64,000 nucleotides of DNA from Archangium violaceum (GTDB lineage Bacteria; Myxococcota; Myxococcia; Myxococcales; Myxococcaceae): assembly GCF_016859125.1 (NCBI RefSeq), contig NZ_CP069338.1:3064501-3128500 (forward strand), read 5' to 3'. Every line of letters begins with the position of its first letter. Position 1 is the first letter of the stretch. The notes beneath the pieces were generated by a model that searched no databases, had not been told where the DNA came from, and saw only the letters and a list, made by a program, of their open reading frames with translations. Of the stretch, positions 35,990-45,614 are shown one piece after another. Made by a program: the position numbers and the translations under genes.

Positions 35990-38929
35990 TTGGAGAGGCT
36001 GAAGGAAACGGTGGGGGAGCGGACTCCGGACGACCGTCCAGGTAGCCCCGAGCCCGAGCTGGACGCACTGGAGGTGCTGGAGCAGGAGCTCGAGCGCGCC
36101 CGCTCGGTGCTGAGCCAGGGCGAGTCCGAGCCGACACGGGTGGTCGGCTCTCCTCCTCCGCTGTCCCTCTTCTCCGACGAGCCCCAGCCCCTGCCCCGCG
36201 GCACCTCCGTGGGACGCTACCTCGTGCTGGAGCGGCTGGGCGCCGGCGGCATGGGCGAGGTGTACGCGGCGTTCGATCCGCAGCTCAACCGCAAGGTGGC
36301 CATCAAATTGCTGCTGCCCGGCGGCGAGGGACGGGAGCGCAACGAGGCCCGCCCGCGGCTGATGCGCGAGGCGCAGGCCATGGCCCGCCTGTCCCACCCC
36401 AACGTGCTGCCCGTGTTCGACATCGGCGAGCACGGGGACCGTGTCTTCATCGCCCTCGAGCTGGTGGAGGGCTGCACCCTGCGGCAGTGGCTCAAGGAGC
36501 AGCCCCGCCACTGGCGCGAGGTGGTGCACGTGCTCACCCTGGCCGGCCGGGGACTCGCCGCCGCCCATGCCGCGGGACTCGTCCACCGCGACTTCAAGCC
36601 GGACAACGTGCTGGTGGGCCGCGACGGGCGCGTGCTCGTCTACGACTTCGGCCTCGCCTGTGAGCAGGGCACCGGCCCCCCCGGAGCCCCCGTCCCGGTG
36701 GACCTGGCCGAGCTGCTGCGCGCCGAGCCCCCCCTCCACCAGGACACCGACACCGGCCCCATTTCCGGACTGCGCACCCGGGAGCCGCTCGAGACGCCGG
36801 TGACGCGCCATGGCCTCATCATGGGCACGCCGGGCTACATGGCCCCGGAGCAGTACCGACAGGAGCCCGTCACCGACCGCGCCGACCAGTTCAGCTTCTG
36901 CGCCACGCTCTACTACGCCCTGTACCGGGAGCACGCCTTCGAGGGCACCGGAGCCGGCGCGCTCGCCCGCGCCACGCTGGAGGGCCACGTGCGTCCGCCG
37001 CCGCGTGACTCGCGCGTGCCGGGCTGGCTGCGCCGCGTCCTCCTCAAGGGCCTGAGCCTCCACCCGAGCGAGCGCCATGCGTCCATGGGCGTGCTGCTGG
37101 AGGCGCTCCACGACGACCCGCGCACGCGCCGCCTGCGTCAGGCGCTCGTCGCGGTGGCCGCGGCCTTCCTCGTGGCCGTGGTGGCCGGTGCCGTGGGCCA
37201 GTGGCACCAGAGCCAGAGCCGCTGCCAGGGCATGGCCGCGAGACTGGAGGGCGTGTGGGACGCCCCGCGCCAGGAGGCCGTGCGCAAGGCCTTCCTCGCC
37301 ACCGGCGCGCCCTACGCGGCCGATGCCTGGAATGGGGTGAAGGGCGCGCTCGACACCTATGCCTCCGCCTGGGTGGAGAAGCAGCGGCAGGCGTGCGGGG
37401 CGACGCGCACGCGCGGCCAGTCCTCCGGGGAGCTGCTCTCCGCGCGCACCATCTGCCTGGAGCGCCGGCGCTCCGAGCTGAAGTCCCTCACCGGCGTGCT
37501 CGCCGAGGCCGACACCAGCGTGGTGGAGCGCTCCGTGGAGGCGGTGCGTGGCCTGTCCGAGCTCGGCACGTGTGACGCGGAGGACGCGCTCGCCGCGGAC
37601 GTGCCCGCCCCCGCGGACGCGACCATGGCGGCCCGGGTGGAGGACCTGCGCGCCTCGCTCTCGCGCGCCCGCGCCCTGCGCATCTCCGGCCAGTACGCGG
37701 CCGGACTCTCCGTGGCCGCCCCCGTGGTCGCCGAGGCGCGCGTCCTGGGCTACCGCCCCCTGGTGGCCGAGGCCCTGTTGGAGCTGGGCCAGCAGCAGGC
37801 GGGCTTCGGCAACCCCGAGGCCGAGCACCTCCTCAAGGAGGCGGCGTGGACGGCCGACGAGGTGCGGCTGGACGAGGTGCGCGCCGAGGCGCTGGTGGCC
37901 CTCACCCAGTACGTCGCCTACGACGCCGCGCGCGTGCGCGATGGCCATGACTGGTACCAGCAGGCCCGCGCCCTGCTCGTGCGCACCCGGCGCGCGGGCC
38001 GCCTCCTCGCCGAGCTCGAGAGCGCCCACGGGCTGGTGTACGCCGCCCAGGGTGACGCCGCCGCCGCCGAGGCCTCGCAGCACAACGCGCTCGCCGCGCT
38101 GGCCAGGGTGTCCTCCCCGGAGAGCCCCGAGGCGGCCGTGGTCCTGCGCCGGCTGGGCACCACGCTGAGCGCGCAGGGACTCCACGAGGAGGCCCTCTCC
38201 GTGTACCAGCGCGCGCACACCGCCTTCCTCGAGGCGCTCGGCGCCGAGCACCCGCGCGTGGGCAGCTCGCTGGTGAACATCGGCACCACGCTGAGCGCGC
38301 TGGGCCGCCACACCGAGGCGCTCGAGCCCCTGCGTCAGGGCCAGGCCATCGTGGAGCGCTCGCTGCCGCCGTACCACCCGTTCCACGCCATCGCGCTGGA
38401 CGCGCTGGGCGCCGCGCTGTGGCGGGAGGGGAAGACGGACGAGGCGCTGAAGGTGCTGCACCGGGCGGTGGAAGCGGCCGAGCAGGCGCGCGGGCCCGAG
38501 CACCCGGACGCCGCGGGGCCGAGCACCACGCTGGGTCTGGTCCTGGTGGACGCCGGGCGCCCCACCGAGGCGCTGGGCTACTTCGAGCGGGCCCTGCGCC
38601 TGCGCGAGAGCGCGCTGGGTGTCCACCACCCGGAGCTGGCCGCGCCGCTCACGGGCCGGGGCGAGGCGCTGCTGAAGCTGGGCCGGGCCGCCGAGGCGCT
38701 CGCACCGCTGGAGCGCGCCCTGTCGCTGCGCGAGACCCATGCCGTGCCCCGACAGGAGCTGGCCGAGACGCGCTTCGCGCTGGCCCGCGCGCTGTGGGCC
38801 TCGCGCAAGGACACCGCTCGCGCCCGGGAGCTCGCCCAGCAGGCCGAGCGCACCCTGGAGCAGCCCGGCACCGAGAGCCTGCGCGCCCGCGTCCAGGAGT
38901 GGCTTGCCCCCCGGATGCCGCGCGGGTAG
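35990..38929 (+). CDS. Membrane Ser/Thr kinase with TPR sensor domain
   Basis: About 979 residues from TTG at 35990, which follows AGGGGGAAGTCC; GTG at 36011 or an upstream start are alternatives. The kinase has GAGGMGEVY, VAIK, HRDFKPDN, DFGLA and APEQ, all intact. A single hydrophobic segment (LVAVAAAFLVAVVAGAVG) follows, then about 600 residues ending in tetratricopeptide repeats (GRHTEALEPLRQGQAIV, GRPTEALGYFERALRLRE). So a cytoplasmic kinase is coupled to a large TPR region, a design very common in myxobacteria. Next gene follows within ten bases. Confidence 0.92.
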   Translation: MERLKETVGERTPDDRPGSPEPELDALEVLEQELERARSVLSQGESEPTRVVGSPPPLSLFSDEPQPLPRGTSVGRYLVLERLGAGGMGEVYAAFDPQLNRKVAIKLLLPGGEGRERNEARPRLMREAQAMARLSHPNVLPVFDIGEHGDRVFIALELVEGCTLRQWLKEQPRHWREVVHVLTLAGRGLAAAHAAGLVHRDFKPDNVLVGRDGRVLVYDFGLACEQGTGPPGAPVPVDLAELLRAEPPLHQDTDTGPISGLRTREPLETPVTRHGLIMGTPGYMAPEQYRQEPVTDRADQFSFCATLYYALYREHAFEGTGAGALARATLEGHVRPPPRDSRVPGWLRRVLLKGLSLHPSERHASMGVLLEALHDDPRTRRLRQALVAVAAAFLVAVVAGAVGQWHQSQSRCQGMAARLEGVWDAPRQEAVRKAFLATGAPYAADAWNGVKGALDTYASAWVEKQRQACGATRTRGQSSGELLSARTICLERRRSELKSLTGVLAEADTSVVERSVEAVRGLSELGTCDAEDALAADVPAPADATMAARVEDLRASLSRARALRISGQYAAGLSVAAPVVAEARVLGYRPLVAEALLELGQQQAGFGNPEAEHLLKEAAWTADEVRLDEVRAEALVALTQYVAYDAARVRDGHDWYQQARALLVRTRRAGRLLAELESAHGLVYAAQGDAAAAEASQHNALAALARVSSPESPEAAVVLRRLGTTLSAQGLHEEALSVYQRAHTAFLEALGAEHPRVGSSLVNIGTTLSALGRHTEALEPLRQGQAIVERSLPPYHPFHAIALDALGAALWREGKTDEALKVLHRAVEAAEQARGPEHPDAAGPSTTLGLVLVDAGRPTEALGYFERALRLRESALGVHHPELAAPLTGRGEALLKLGRAAEALAPLERALSLRETHAVPRQELAETRFALARALWASRKDTARARELAQQAERTLEQPGTESLRARVQEWLAPRMPRG

Positions 38930-38938
38930 GTGGAGGCC

Positions 38939-39658
38939 ATGACGGAGCGCAACGGGCGCGAGGCGTGGCCGCCGGAGCTCACCGAGCTCCTGCGCAAGGT
39001 GGACCGGCTGCGGCGCAGCGGGCGCCAGGACGAGGCGCTCTCGCGCATGCGCCAGCTCGTCGAGGCGTACCCGCGGCAGGCGCGCGTCCTGCTGGAGATG
39101 GGGCTGACGCTCGGCATCTGGGGCCGCTCCCCCGCCGAGGCCCTGCCCTGGTTCGAGCGCGTCCTGGAGATGGCGCCCGGCCATGCCTCCGCGCAGCTCC
39201 ACCGCGCCCTCGCCCTCGCCCGGCTCGGCCGCCATGCCGAGGCCGTGGCCGACTTCGACGCGCTCGAGGCCGTGGGCTTCCGCAAGGCGCTCGTCCTCCA
39301 CATGAAGCGCGCCGAGTCCCTCGAGGTGCTCGGCCGGCTCGTGGACGCCGAGCGTGACTGGACGCTCGCGCTCGACGAGGACCCCGGCAACCCCTGGCTG
39401 CTCCACCAGCGGGCCTCGGTGCTCGCGCGGCTCGGCCGGCTGGAGGACGCCGTGAAGGACCTCACCGAGGCGCTCGCGTCACGGGAGGGTGAACCGGTGG
39501 ACGCGGAGCTGTTACGTGACCGGGGCGTGCTGCGCGAGCGCCTGGGCGACACGGCCGGAGCCCGCGCGGACTTCGAGGCGGGACTCTCCGCCCTGCGCGA
39601 GGGAGACCCGCACGGGCTCGCGGAGGACCTGCGCCGCAGGCGCCCACAGCACCCCTGA
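38939..39658 (+). CDS. TPR-repeat protein
   Basis: 239 residues from ATG at 38939 (a GTG at 38930 abuts the kinase stop and is an alternative; GGAGG is only two bases before the ATG). Helical TPR units fill it: SGRQDEALSRMRQLVEAYP, GRHAEAVADFDALEAVG, GRLEDAVKDLTEAL. No signal or membrane segment. Directly downstream of the TPR kinase, so likely co-transcribed and possibly its partner. Confidence 0.85.
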   Translation: MTERNGREAWPPELTELLRKVDRLRRSGRQDEALSRMRQLVEAYPRQARVLLEMGLTLGIWGRSPAEALPWFERVLEMAPGHASAQLHRALALARLGRHAEAVADFDALEAVGFRKALVLHMKRAESLEVLGRLVDAERDWTLALDEDPGNPWLLHQRASVLARLGRLEDAVKDLTEALASREGEPVDAELLRDRGVLRERLGDTAGARADFEAGLSALREGDPHGLAEDLRRRRPQHP

Positions 39659-39757
39659 CGCCCTTCCTCACTTTCCGAGAGAGGACGAACGCTCCGCGTA
39701 CGCCCGGGCGCCTTGCATTTGATGGGTCCCCGGGGCTGTGCGACGTTCCGCTCCGTC

Positions 39758-41107
39758 ATGGATGACACCACGCTCGCCTCTCTCAAGGCCGCGCTCGCCG
39801 CGAGCCCCGACAATGGACCGCTGCGCGCGCTCGTGATCAAGGCCCACCTGGATCGCAACGAAGTGAAGGAAGCGCGCGCCATCCTCGGCGACCATGCCCC
39901 GGACCTCTTCTCCGAGCCGGACAGGCTCCACGCCGCCCGCACCCTCCTCCAGTCCGGCGAGCCCGAGCGCGCCCTCCTCTTCTGCGCCCACCACCCCGCC
40001 GCCGAGGCCGCCCTGCTGTCCGCCCGCGCCCTCGCCGCGCTCGGCCGCAAGGACGAGGCCCGCACCGCCTACCAGCGCGCCGTGTCCCTCAACCCCACGC
40101 TGGAGGACCACGACCTCCTGGCCCAGTTCACCTCCACCGTGCGCGACGTGCAGCCCGCCGCGTCCGGTGGCCCCCGCCTGCGCGTCATCTCCAACGACGA
40201 CACCGCCACCAACGAGGTGGACCGCGTCCTCGCGCCCCCGCAGAAGCCCCTCACCTTCGCCGACGTGGGCGGACTGGAGGAAATCAAGCAGCAGATCCGC
40301 AAGCGCATCATCCTGCCCTTCCAGAAGCCCAGCCTCTTCGAGCGCTTCCGGAAGAAGGCCGGCGGCGGCATCCTCCTCTATGGCCCGCCGGGCTGTGGCA
40401 AGACGCTGCTCGCGCGCGCCACCGCCGGCGAGTGCGGCGCCACCTTCTACAACATCGCCATCTCCGACATCCTCGACATGTACATGGGCGAGTCGGAGCG
40501 GAAGCTGCACGCCCTCTTCGAGAAGGCCCGCCAGACGACGCCCGCCGTCCTCTTCTTCGATGAGCTGGAGGCACTCGCCGCCAAGCGCCAGTACAGCCGC
40601 GAGGGCACCAGCGCCAAGCTCGTCAGCCAGTTCCTCGCGGAGATGGATGGCTTCGCGCAGAACAACGGGGGCGTGCTGATTCTGGGCGCCACCAACACGC
40701 CCTGGGCCATCGACCCGGCCTTCCGCCGCCCCGGCCGCTTCGACCGCGTCCTCTTCGTCCCCCCGCCCGACGCTCCCGCGCGCGAGGAGATCCTCCGGCT
40801 CCTGCTCGAGGACCGGCCCCAGGAGCCACAGCTCGACCTGGGCTTCGTGGTGAAGCACACCAGCACCTTCTCCGGCGCGGACCTGGCCAACGTGGTGGAG
40901 ACGGCCAGCGACGCCGCCATCGAGCGCTCGCTCGCGCAGGGCAGCGAGGTGCCCATCTCCTCCGCGGACCTCAAGGCCGCCCTCAAGGAGGTGAAACCCA
41001 CCGCGCTCGAGTGGCTCACCACCGCGCGCAACTACGCGCGCTACGCCAACGACGCCGGCCAGTACGACGAGGTGCTGGCCTTCCTCCAGGCCCACGGAAA
41101 GTCCTGA
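39758..41107 (+). CDS. AAA+ ATPase with N-terminal TPR region
   Basis: 449 residues from ATG at 39758. Residues 1-140 are TPR-like. The AAA+ module has FADVGGLEEIKQQIRKRI, Walker A GPPGCGKT, pore-loop-like DMYMGESERKL, Walker B AVLFFDELEAL, and the sensor/arginine-finger region RRPGRFDRVLF, so it resembles the FtsH/Cdc48/spastin group without a protease domain. It likely remodels or extracts proteins. The next gene starts two bases after its stop, and a TPR membrane gene follows. Confidence 0.93.
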   Translation: MDDTTLASLKAALAASPDNGPLRALVIKAHLDRNEVKEARAILGDHAPDLFSEPDRLHAARTLLQSGEPERALLFCAHHPAAEAALLSARALAALGRKDEARTAYQRAVSLNPTLEDHDLLAQFTSTVRDVQPAASGGPRLRVISNDDTATNEVDRVLAPPQKPLTFADVGGLEEIKQQIRKRIILPFQKPSLFERFRKKAGGGILLYGPPGCGKTLLARATAGECGATFYNIAISDILDMYMGESERKLHALFEKARQTTPAVLFFDELEALAAKRQYSREGTSAKLVSQFLAEMDGFAQNNGGVLILGATNTPWAIDPAFRRPGRFDRVLFVPPPDAPAREEILRLLLEDRPQEPQLDLGFVVKHTSTFSGADLANVVETASDAAIERSLAQGSEVPISSADLKAALKEVKPTALEWLTTARNYARYANDAGQYDEVLAFLQAHGKS

Positions 41108-41109
41108 GC

Positions 41110-41586
41110 ATGAGCGCCACCTACCGCATCCAGGACGAGCCCCGCCCCGGAGCCCTGGGACACCTCGTCGTCAACCCCGTGTTCCCCCTGCTGGCCACCA
41201 TGATGGGTGGCGTGTGGCTCGGCCTGCCGTGGTTCGTCTTCAATGGCTTCGCCATGGGCAGCACCACGCGCATCAAGGAGCTGGTGCTCGCGCTGCTGGT
41301 GGTGCCGGGCACGCTGCTGCTCTTCTTCCTGCTCGGCACGTTGGTGCAGCAGGGCGTGCTGACGAAGACGTCCGCGCCCTACGCCGGAGTGGGCATCACC
41401 GTGTGGAAGCTGGCCATGGGCTACGTCCTCTTCAACCTCCAGCAGCGCAGCTTCGCCCTGCACGAGTACTACGGCGGCGTGGTGCGCAACGGCGCGCTCG
41501 TGCTGGTGGCCAGCATCTTCCTGGGCTCCTCCATCCTCTCCTCGCTCACCGGCGGCGACACCCTGCTGCTGGTGCTGCTCGGGTGA
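41110..41586 (+). CDS. Small integral membrane protein of the AAA+ operon
   Basis: 158 residues, ATG two bases after the ATPase stop. Three or four hydrophobic segments (VFPLLATMMGGVWLGLPWFVF, LVLALLVVPGTLLLFFLLG, NGALVLVASIFLGSSIL) with a short polar N-terminus. I know no family name. Tight spacing on both sides indicates one operon with the ATPase and the TPR membrane protein; it may anchor or be a substrate of them. Confidence 0.8.
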   Translation: MSATYRIQDEPRPGALGHLVVNPVFPLLATMMGGVWLGLPWFVFNGFAMGSTTRIKELVLALLVVPGTLLLFFLLGTLVQQGVLTKTSAPYAGVGITVWKLAMGYVLFNLQQRSFALHEYYGGVVRNGALVLVASIFLGSSILSSLTGGDTLLLVLLG

Positions 41587-41590
41587 TGCC

Positions 41591-42523
41591 ATGAGCGACA
41601 CGCCCCCCTACCAGTGGCTCCACTACGCTCGGGTGCAGATCGCCCGCGGAGACAATCACGGTGCCGTGGAGACGCTGCGCCGCACCCTCGCCTCGGAGCC
41701 GGAAGACGCCGAGGCCCATGCCCTGCTCTCGCTGGTGCTGCTCTCCCTCAAGCGCCCTCACGCCGCCGAGCACGAGGCCGGCATCGCCCTCTCCCAGGAG
41801 CCCCTGCTCCCCCTGGCCCACGCCGCCGCGGCCTCGGTGGCCATGGCCCGCGGGCGCTTCAAGGCCGCCGAGCGGCACCTCACCGACCTCCTGGAGCTGG
41901 AGCCCGATGAGCCGAGCAACCTCCGCCTCCAGGCCCGCTTCTTCGACCTGACGGGCAAGAAGGAGCGCAAGCGCGAGGTGCTCCAGCGGGCCCTGTCCCT
42001 GGCACCCGACGAGCCCGCCACGCTGGTGGCGCTCGGCGAGGACGCGCTGGAGCGGGGAGACGTGACGCGCGCCAGGCAGTGGGCCGCCGACGCCCTCACC
42101 GCTCGGCCCGAGTTCCAGGACGCGCTCGTCCTCATGGGGCAGGTGTACCTGCGCCAGGGCCGCGTCGAGGACGCTCGCGAGCACGCGCTGTGGGCCCTGC
42201 GCCAGGACGCCACCGACGAGGCCTCGCTGCGGCTGCTCGCCAGCATCAAGGCGCGCCAGAGCCCGCTGCTCGGCCTGTGGTGGCGCTACGCCATGTTCAT
42301 GGGCGCGCTGGGCGACGGCAAGAGCACGCTCGTGCTGCTGGGCGCCTACGTGCTCTACCGCTTCGCCACGCTCGCCGCGAAGGACCTGGAGCAGCCCGGT
42401 CTCGCCTCCATCATCCAGGTCGTGTGGCTGGGCCTCGTCATGTACACGTGGGTAGGCCCCGCCCTCTTCCAACGGATGGTGCGCCAGGAGTTGGAGACGG
42501 TGCGGTTGGATCCACGCTTCTAG
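41591..42523 (+). CDS. TPR protein with C-terminal membrane segments
   Basis: 310 residues. Residues 1-220 hold about five TPR units (GDNHGAVETLRRTLASEPED, GRFKAAERHLTDLLELEPDE, GRVEDAREHALWALRQD). Two hydrophobic segments follow (STLVLLGAYVLYRFATLAA, IIQVVWLGLVMYTWVGPALF). It starts four bases after the preceding membrane-protein gene, completing the AAA+/membrane/TPR operon. Predicted topology puts the TPRs in the cytoplasm next to the ATPase. Confidence 0.85.
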   Translation: MSDTPPYQWLHYARVQIARGDNHGAVETLRRTLASEPEDAEAHALLSLVLLSLKRPHAAEHEAGIALSQEPLLPLAHAAAASVAMARGRFKAAERHLTDLLELEPDEPSNLRLQARFFDLTGKKERKREVLQRALSLAPDEPATLVALGEDALERGDVTRARQWAADALTARPEFQDALVLMGQVYLRQGRVEDAREHALWALRQDATDEASLRLLASIKARQSPLLGLWWRYAMFMGALGDGKSTLVLLGAYVLYRFATLAAKDLEQPGLASIIQVVWLGLVMYTWVGPALFQRMVRQELETVRLDPRF

Positions 42524-42624
42524 CGCTCCAGCCCGGCTGGTCGGGCAGCACCCTGCCCACCCGATTCCCACGAAGCGCCGGAGGGGACAGCCCGGACTCG
42601 CTGCGGTATGAGGGAGCCGCCCCG

Positions 42625-44064
42625 ATGTCTTCTTCCGCCCCCTCGCGACTGCCGGGCCCCACCGCGTGGGCCGTGCTCGTCTTCCTCGGTCTCACCACCG
42701 CCACCTGGTGGCCCCATACCGACCTCGGGGACTCGCAGCTCTACCAGGTCGTCTCCCGCCACATGGTCGAGGACGACTCCTGGCTCGCCCTCCGCTACCT
42801 CCCCGACGTCCACCCGCGCTTCTTCGAGCACCTGCCCTTCGGCTTCTGGCCCTTCGCCCTCGTCATCCGTCTCTTCGGCGAGCCCGCCCTGCGCCCGCTG
42901 TGCGCCGCCTTCTCCCTGGGCACCCTGCTCCTCACCGGCCTCGTCGCCCGCCGCGCCGCCGGTACCTGGGCCGGCGTCACCGCCATGCTGGTGCTCGCCT
43001 TCCCCGATGGCTTCTTCATCCGCGGCGGCCACCCCTTCCTCGAGCCCCTCCTCCTCCTGCTCGCCACCGCCTCCGCCGTGCCTCCACTGCTCGGTGTGCC
43101 GCGCGCTCGGGACTGGCTCGTCTGTGGCGTGCTCGCCGCTGGCGCCTGCGCCGTGAAGGGTCCTTTCGGCCTGCTGCCCTTCGCCGGGGCCACCGTCGCC
43201 CGCGCCCTCGTCGAGCGCTCCTGGAAGGTGCTCGTCATCGGCACCCTCGTGGGGCTCGCCTCCACCGTGCCCACGGTGCTCTTCCTCGTCACCCACGCCG
43301 ACTGGTGGGAGGGCTACGTCCGCCACCAGGTGCTCGCGTCCGCCGCGGGCGAGCGCACCGACGGGCAGCGCTCCTGGTACATCCCCTTCAGGACCGTCGT
43401 CAGCCGCTTCTGGCCCGGGCTGCCCCTGCTCGCGGCCGGTGGAGTGCTGGCGCTCGGCCGGCCCGCGCGAGCCTTCCGCTCGCTGCTCCCCGAAGGCACA
43501 CGTGACGCGGCCGGTGTGCGCCGCTCCGCCCGGGTGCTGCTGCTCGCGAGCCTCTTCATCCTCACCGCGCTCTGCATCCCCGGACGCAAGGTATGGAACC
43601 ACTCGCTCGTCGCCTTCCCGCTGCTGGCCATGCTCGTGGGCGTGGGCGTGGGGCCCTGGTTGGAGGCGCGGCTCTCGTCCCCCGAGCGCGCGCGCCGGGC
43701 CCGGCTCGGTCTGGCCGCGCTGGCACTGGCCGTGCTGGGTGCCTCGGCGGCGGGCGCGGGACGGCTGCTCTTCCCCCGGCCGTGCCCCGCTGCCTCGGAG
43801 GTGCTCGCGCCAGCGCTCGCGGACGTGCCCCCCGGGGCCTCCGTCCTGGTGGTGTCCCCGCGCGCCGAGTGGACCACCGTGGCCGCCTTCGCCGTCGAGC
43901 GGCGCTGGTCACCGTGGCGCCTCACCGAGCTGGGTACCGGACTCGCCCCGGGGGGTCCCTCGGAGGCCCGCGTGGCCTTCGTCGCGGATGGAGCGCCCGT
44001 GAGTGACCCGGCCTGGCGCGAGGTGGGCCGCGACGGCCGCTGGCGGCTGCTGCGCCGGCCCTGA
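42625..44064 (+). CDS. GT39-like polytopic glycosyltransferase
   Basis: 479 residues from ATG at 42625 (GGGAG upstream). About ten hydrophobic segments. The first extracytoplasmic loop has WPHTDLGDSQLYQVVSRHMVED, with acidic residues in the position of the catalytic D/E of ArnT/PMT-type (GT39/GT83) enzymes, and HPRFFEHLPFGFWPFALVIRLFGE follows, typical of that family. They move sugars from polyprenyl phosphate to lipid A, protein or other acceptors. Acceptor unknown; the gene stands between the AAA+ operon and the thioesterases. Confidence 0.85.
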   Translation: MSSSAPSRLPGPTAWAVLVFLGLTTATWWPHTDLGDSQLYQVVSRHMVEDDSWLALRYLPDVHPRFFEHLPFGFWPFALVIRLFGEPALRPLCAAFSLGTLLLTGLVARRAAGTWAGVTAMLVLAFPDGFFIRGGHPFLEPLLLLLATASAVPPLLGVPRARDWLVCGVLAAGACAVKGPFGLLPFAGATVARALVERSWKVLVIGTLVGLASTVPTVLFLVTHADWWEGYVRHQVLASAAGERTDGQRSWYIPFRTVVSRFWPGLPLLAAGGVLALGRPARAFRSLLPEGTRDAAGVRRSARVLLLASLFILTALCIPGRKVWNHSLVAFPLLAMLVGVGVGPWLEARLSSPERARRARLGLAALALAVLGASAAGAGRLLFPRPCPAASEVLAPALADVPPGASVLVVSPRAEWTTVAAFAVERRWSPWRLTELGTGLAPGGPSEARVAFVADGAPVSDPAWREVGRDGRWRLLRRP

Positions 44065-44099
44065 GCGGTGGCGGAGGGGAAAAGCTATCATCCCCCCTC

Positions 44100-44549
44100 A
44101 TGGCGAGTGACGACGCGTTCCACGACACGCAGCAGATGATGGAGAGCATCAACCGCTTCATGAGCGACTCCGTCCCGCACAACCGCGAGCTGGGCCTGCG
44201 CGTGGTGGAGCTCGGCGAGGAGGGGGCCACCGTGCGGCTGCCCTACTCGGAGAACCTGGTGGGCAACCCCGAGACGGGCGTGCTGCATGGGGGCGCGGTG
44301 ACGACGCTCATCGACGCCACGTGCGGCATCGCCGTCTTCTCGAAGATGGCGCGCATGGCCCGCATCGCCACCCTGGATTTGCGCATCGACTACCTGCACC
44401 CGGCCACGCCGGGGAAGGAGCTGCTGGCGCGCGCCGAGTGCTACAAGCTCACGCGCGCGGTGGCCTTCGTGCGAGCGCTCGCGCACCACGGAGACGCGAA
44501 TGATCCGGTGGCCTCGGCGCAGGGCACCTTCATCATCGTGGAGGACTGA
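44100..44549 (+). CDS. PaaI-type hotdog thioesterase, copy 1
   Basis: 149 residues, single hotdog domain. LHGGAVTTLIDATCGIAVFSK is the PaaI-family helix with the active-site Asp; TLDLRIDYLHPATPGKELLARAECY follows as usual. Hydrolyses acyl-CoA thioesters; substrate unknown. Its stop is three bases before the start of a second hotdog gene, so the two are co-transcribed and may form a hetero-oligomer. Confidence 0.93.
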   Translation: MASDDAFHDTQQMMESINRFMSDSVPHNRELGLRVVELGEEGATVRLPYSENLVGNPETGVLHGGAVTTLIDATCGIAVFSKMARMARIATLDLRIDYLHPATPGKELLARAECYKLTRAVAFVRALAHHGDANDPVASAQGTFIIVED

Positions 44550-44552
44550 GCC

Positions 44553-44987
44553 ATGGAGAGCATCGCCCACATCCTCCGCCAGGTGCGCCAGACGGGCGAG
44601 TACCGCCTGCTCACCGACGTCATCCCCTACACGCGCTTCCTGGGCATCGGCGTGGAGAACACCACCGGCGAGGTGCTGTGCCGCATGCGCTTCTCCCCCA
44701 TGTTGATTGGCAACAGCTCCCTGCCCGCGCTGCACGGGGGCACGCTCGGCGCGCTGCTCGAGTCCGCCGCCATCTTCGAGCTGCTGCTGCGCACCCAGGA
44801 GGAGCGCGTGCCGAAAATCATCTCCATCACCGTGGACTTCCTGCGCTCGGGCAGGCCGCAGGACACGCTGGCCAAGGCCACCATCACCCGGCTCGGCCGG
44901 CGCGTGGCCAACCTCCAGGTGCAGGCCTGGCAGGAGGACCGCGGCAAGCCCATCGCCAGCGCCAACGCCCTCTTCCTGCTGTCGTGA
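44553..44987 (+). CDS. PaaI-type hotdog thioesterase, copy 2
   Basis: 144 residues. It keeps LHGGTLGALLESAAIFELLL and ISITVDFLRSGRPQDTLAKATI. The catalytic-position acid is Glu (LLESA) where copy 1 has Asp (LIDAT), a common variation. It shares about the same length and secondary structure as copy 1 and clearly arose from the same family. Convergent with the DUF2059 gene downstream. Confidence 0.92.
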   Translation: MESIAHILRQVRQTGEYRLLTDVIPYTRFLGIGVENTTGEVLCRMRFSPMLIGNSSLPALHGGTLGALLESAAIFELLLRTQEERVPKIISITVDFLRSGRPQDTLAKATITRLGRRVANLQVQAWQEDRGKPIASANALFLLS

Positions 44988-44997
44988 GCCCGCGGGC

Positions 44998-45534
44998 CTA
45001 CAGCTGCTGACCCTCGTGGCTCACGGCGTCGCTTTGCTGCTCGCGCTCCTGCTCCGCGAGCGCCCGCAGCGTCTTCTCCGCGAGGCGCACACCCCATTGC
45101 TCGCCCACCTCCTTCGCCTCCTGCAGCAGCGCCGGCTGGGCCGCGAGGAAGCGCTTGCCGGCCGGGGAGCCGTGGAAGGCGATGGCCGCGTCCAGGTCCT
45201 CCTCGGAGAAGTTCTTCATGTAGACGGGCACCAGCATGTCCACGATGGACTCCTGCGCGGCCAGCTCGCGGAACTTCTCCATGAAGCCCGGCGGGATTCT
45301 GGCCATCTGCTGGAAGTGGCCCGTCATCATGTCGATCATCTGCTGGCCGGTGGCCTCCGCCCCCGTGAGCGCCATCAGCTCACGCACCTTCCGCTCCTTG
45401 CGGAGCCGGGCCGCGGAGGTCTCGGAGGCGGCGACCGGAGCAGAGGACGTGCCCGTCCCCGAGTGCGCGCAGCCCACCACGAGGACAGCCAGAAGACTCC
45501 ACCGCCAGGACACCCGGGACTTGAAGGAGCGCAA
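44998..45534 (-). CDS. DUF2059-type exported protein
   Basis: 178 residues if the TTG at 45534 is used; it follows GGAGG by eight bases and opens a compact lipoprotein signal (WSLLAVLVVGCAHS). An ATG at 45588 would add 18 residues but has no ribosome site. The domain (VRELMALTGAEATGQQMIDMM, FREL, DLDAAIAFHGSPAGKRFLAAQPALLQEA) is that of DUF2059, a helical periplasmic family of unknown role. Confidence 0.8.
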   Translation of the reverse strand: MRSFKSRVSWRWSLLAVLVVGCAHSGTGTSSAPVAASETSAARLRKERKVRELMALTGAEATGQQMIDMMTGHFQQMARIPPGFMEKFRELAAQESIVDMLVPVYMKNFSEEDLDAAIAFHGSPAGKRFLAAQPALLQEAKEVGEQWGVRLAEKTLRALAEQEREQQSDAVSHEGQQL

Positions 45535-45614
45535 GGAGCAGCCCTCCACGACGAGAGAACGTCCAGGATAGTCCCCCCTCCCACGCATTCGTAAAGAGGG
45601 GGGCTCCCGCCGAC

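Noticed and set aside
35798-39406. 1202-codon leftward frame opposite the TPR kinase
   Set aside because: It is an Arg/His/Leu-rich shadow on the antisense strand of a clear kinase gene; G/C third-position bias keeps it open. No domain or start signal.
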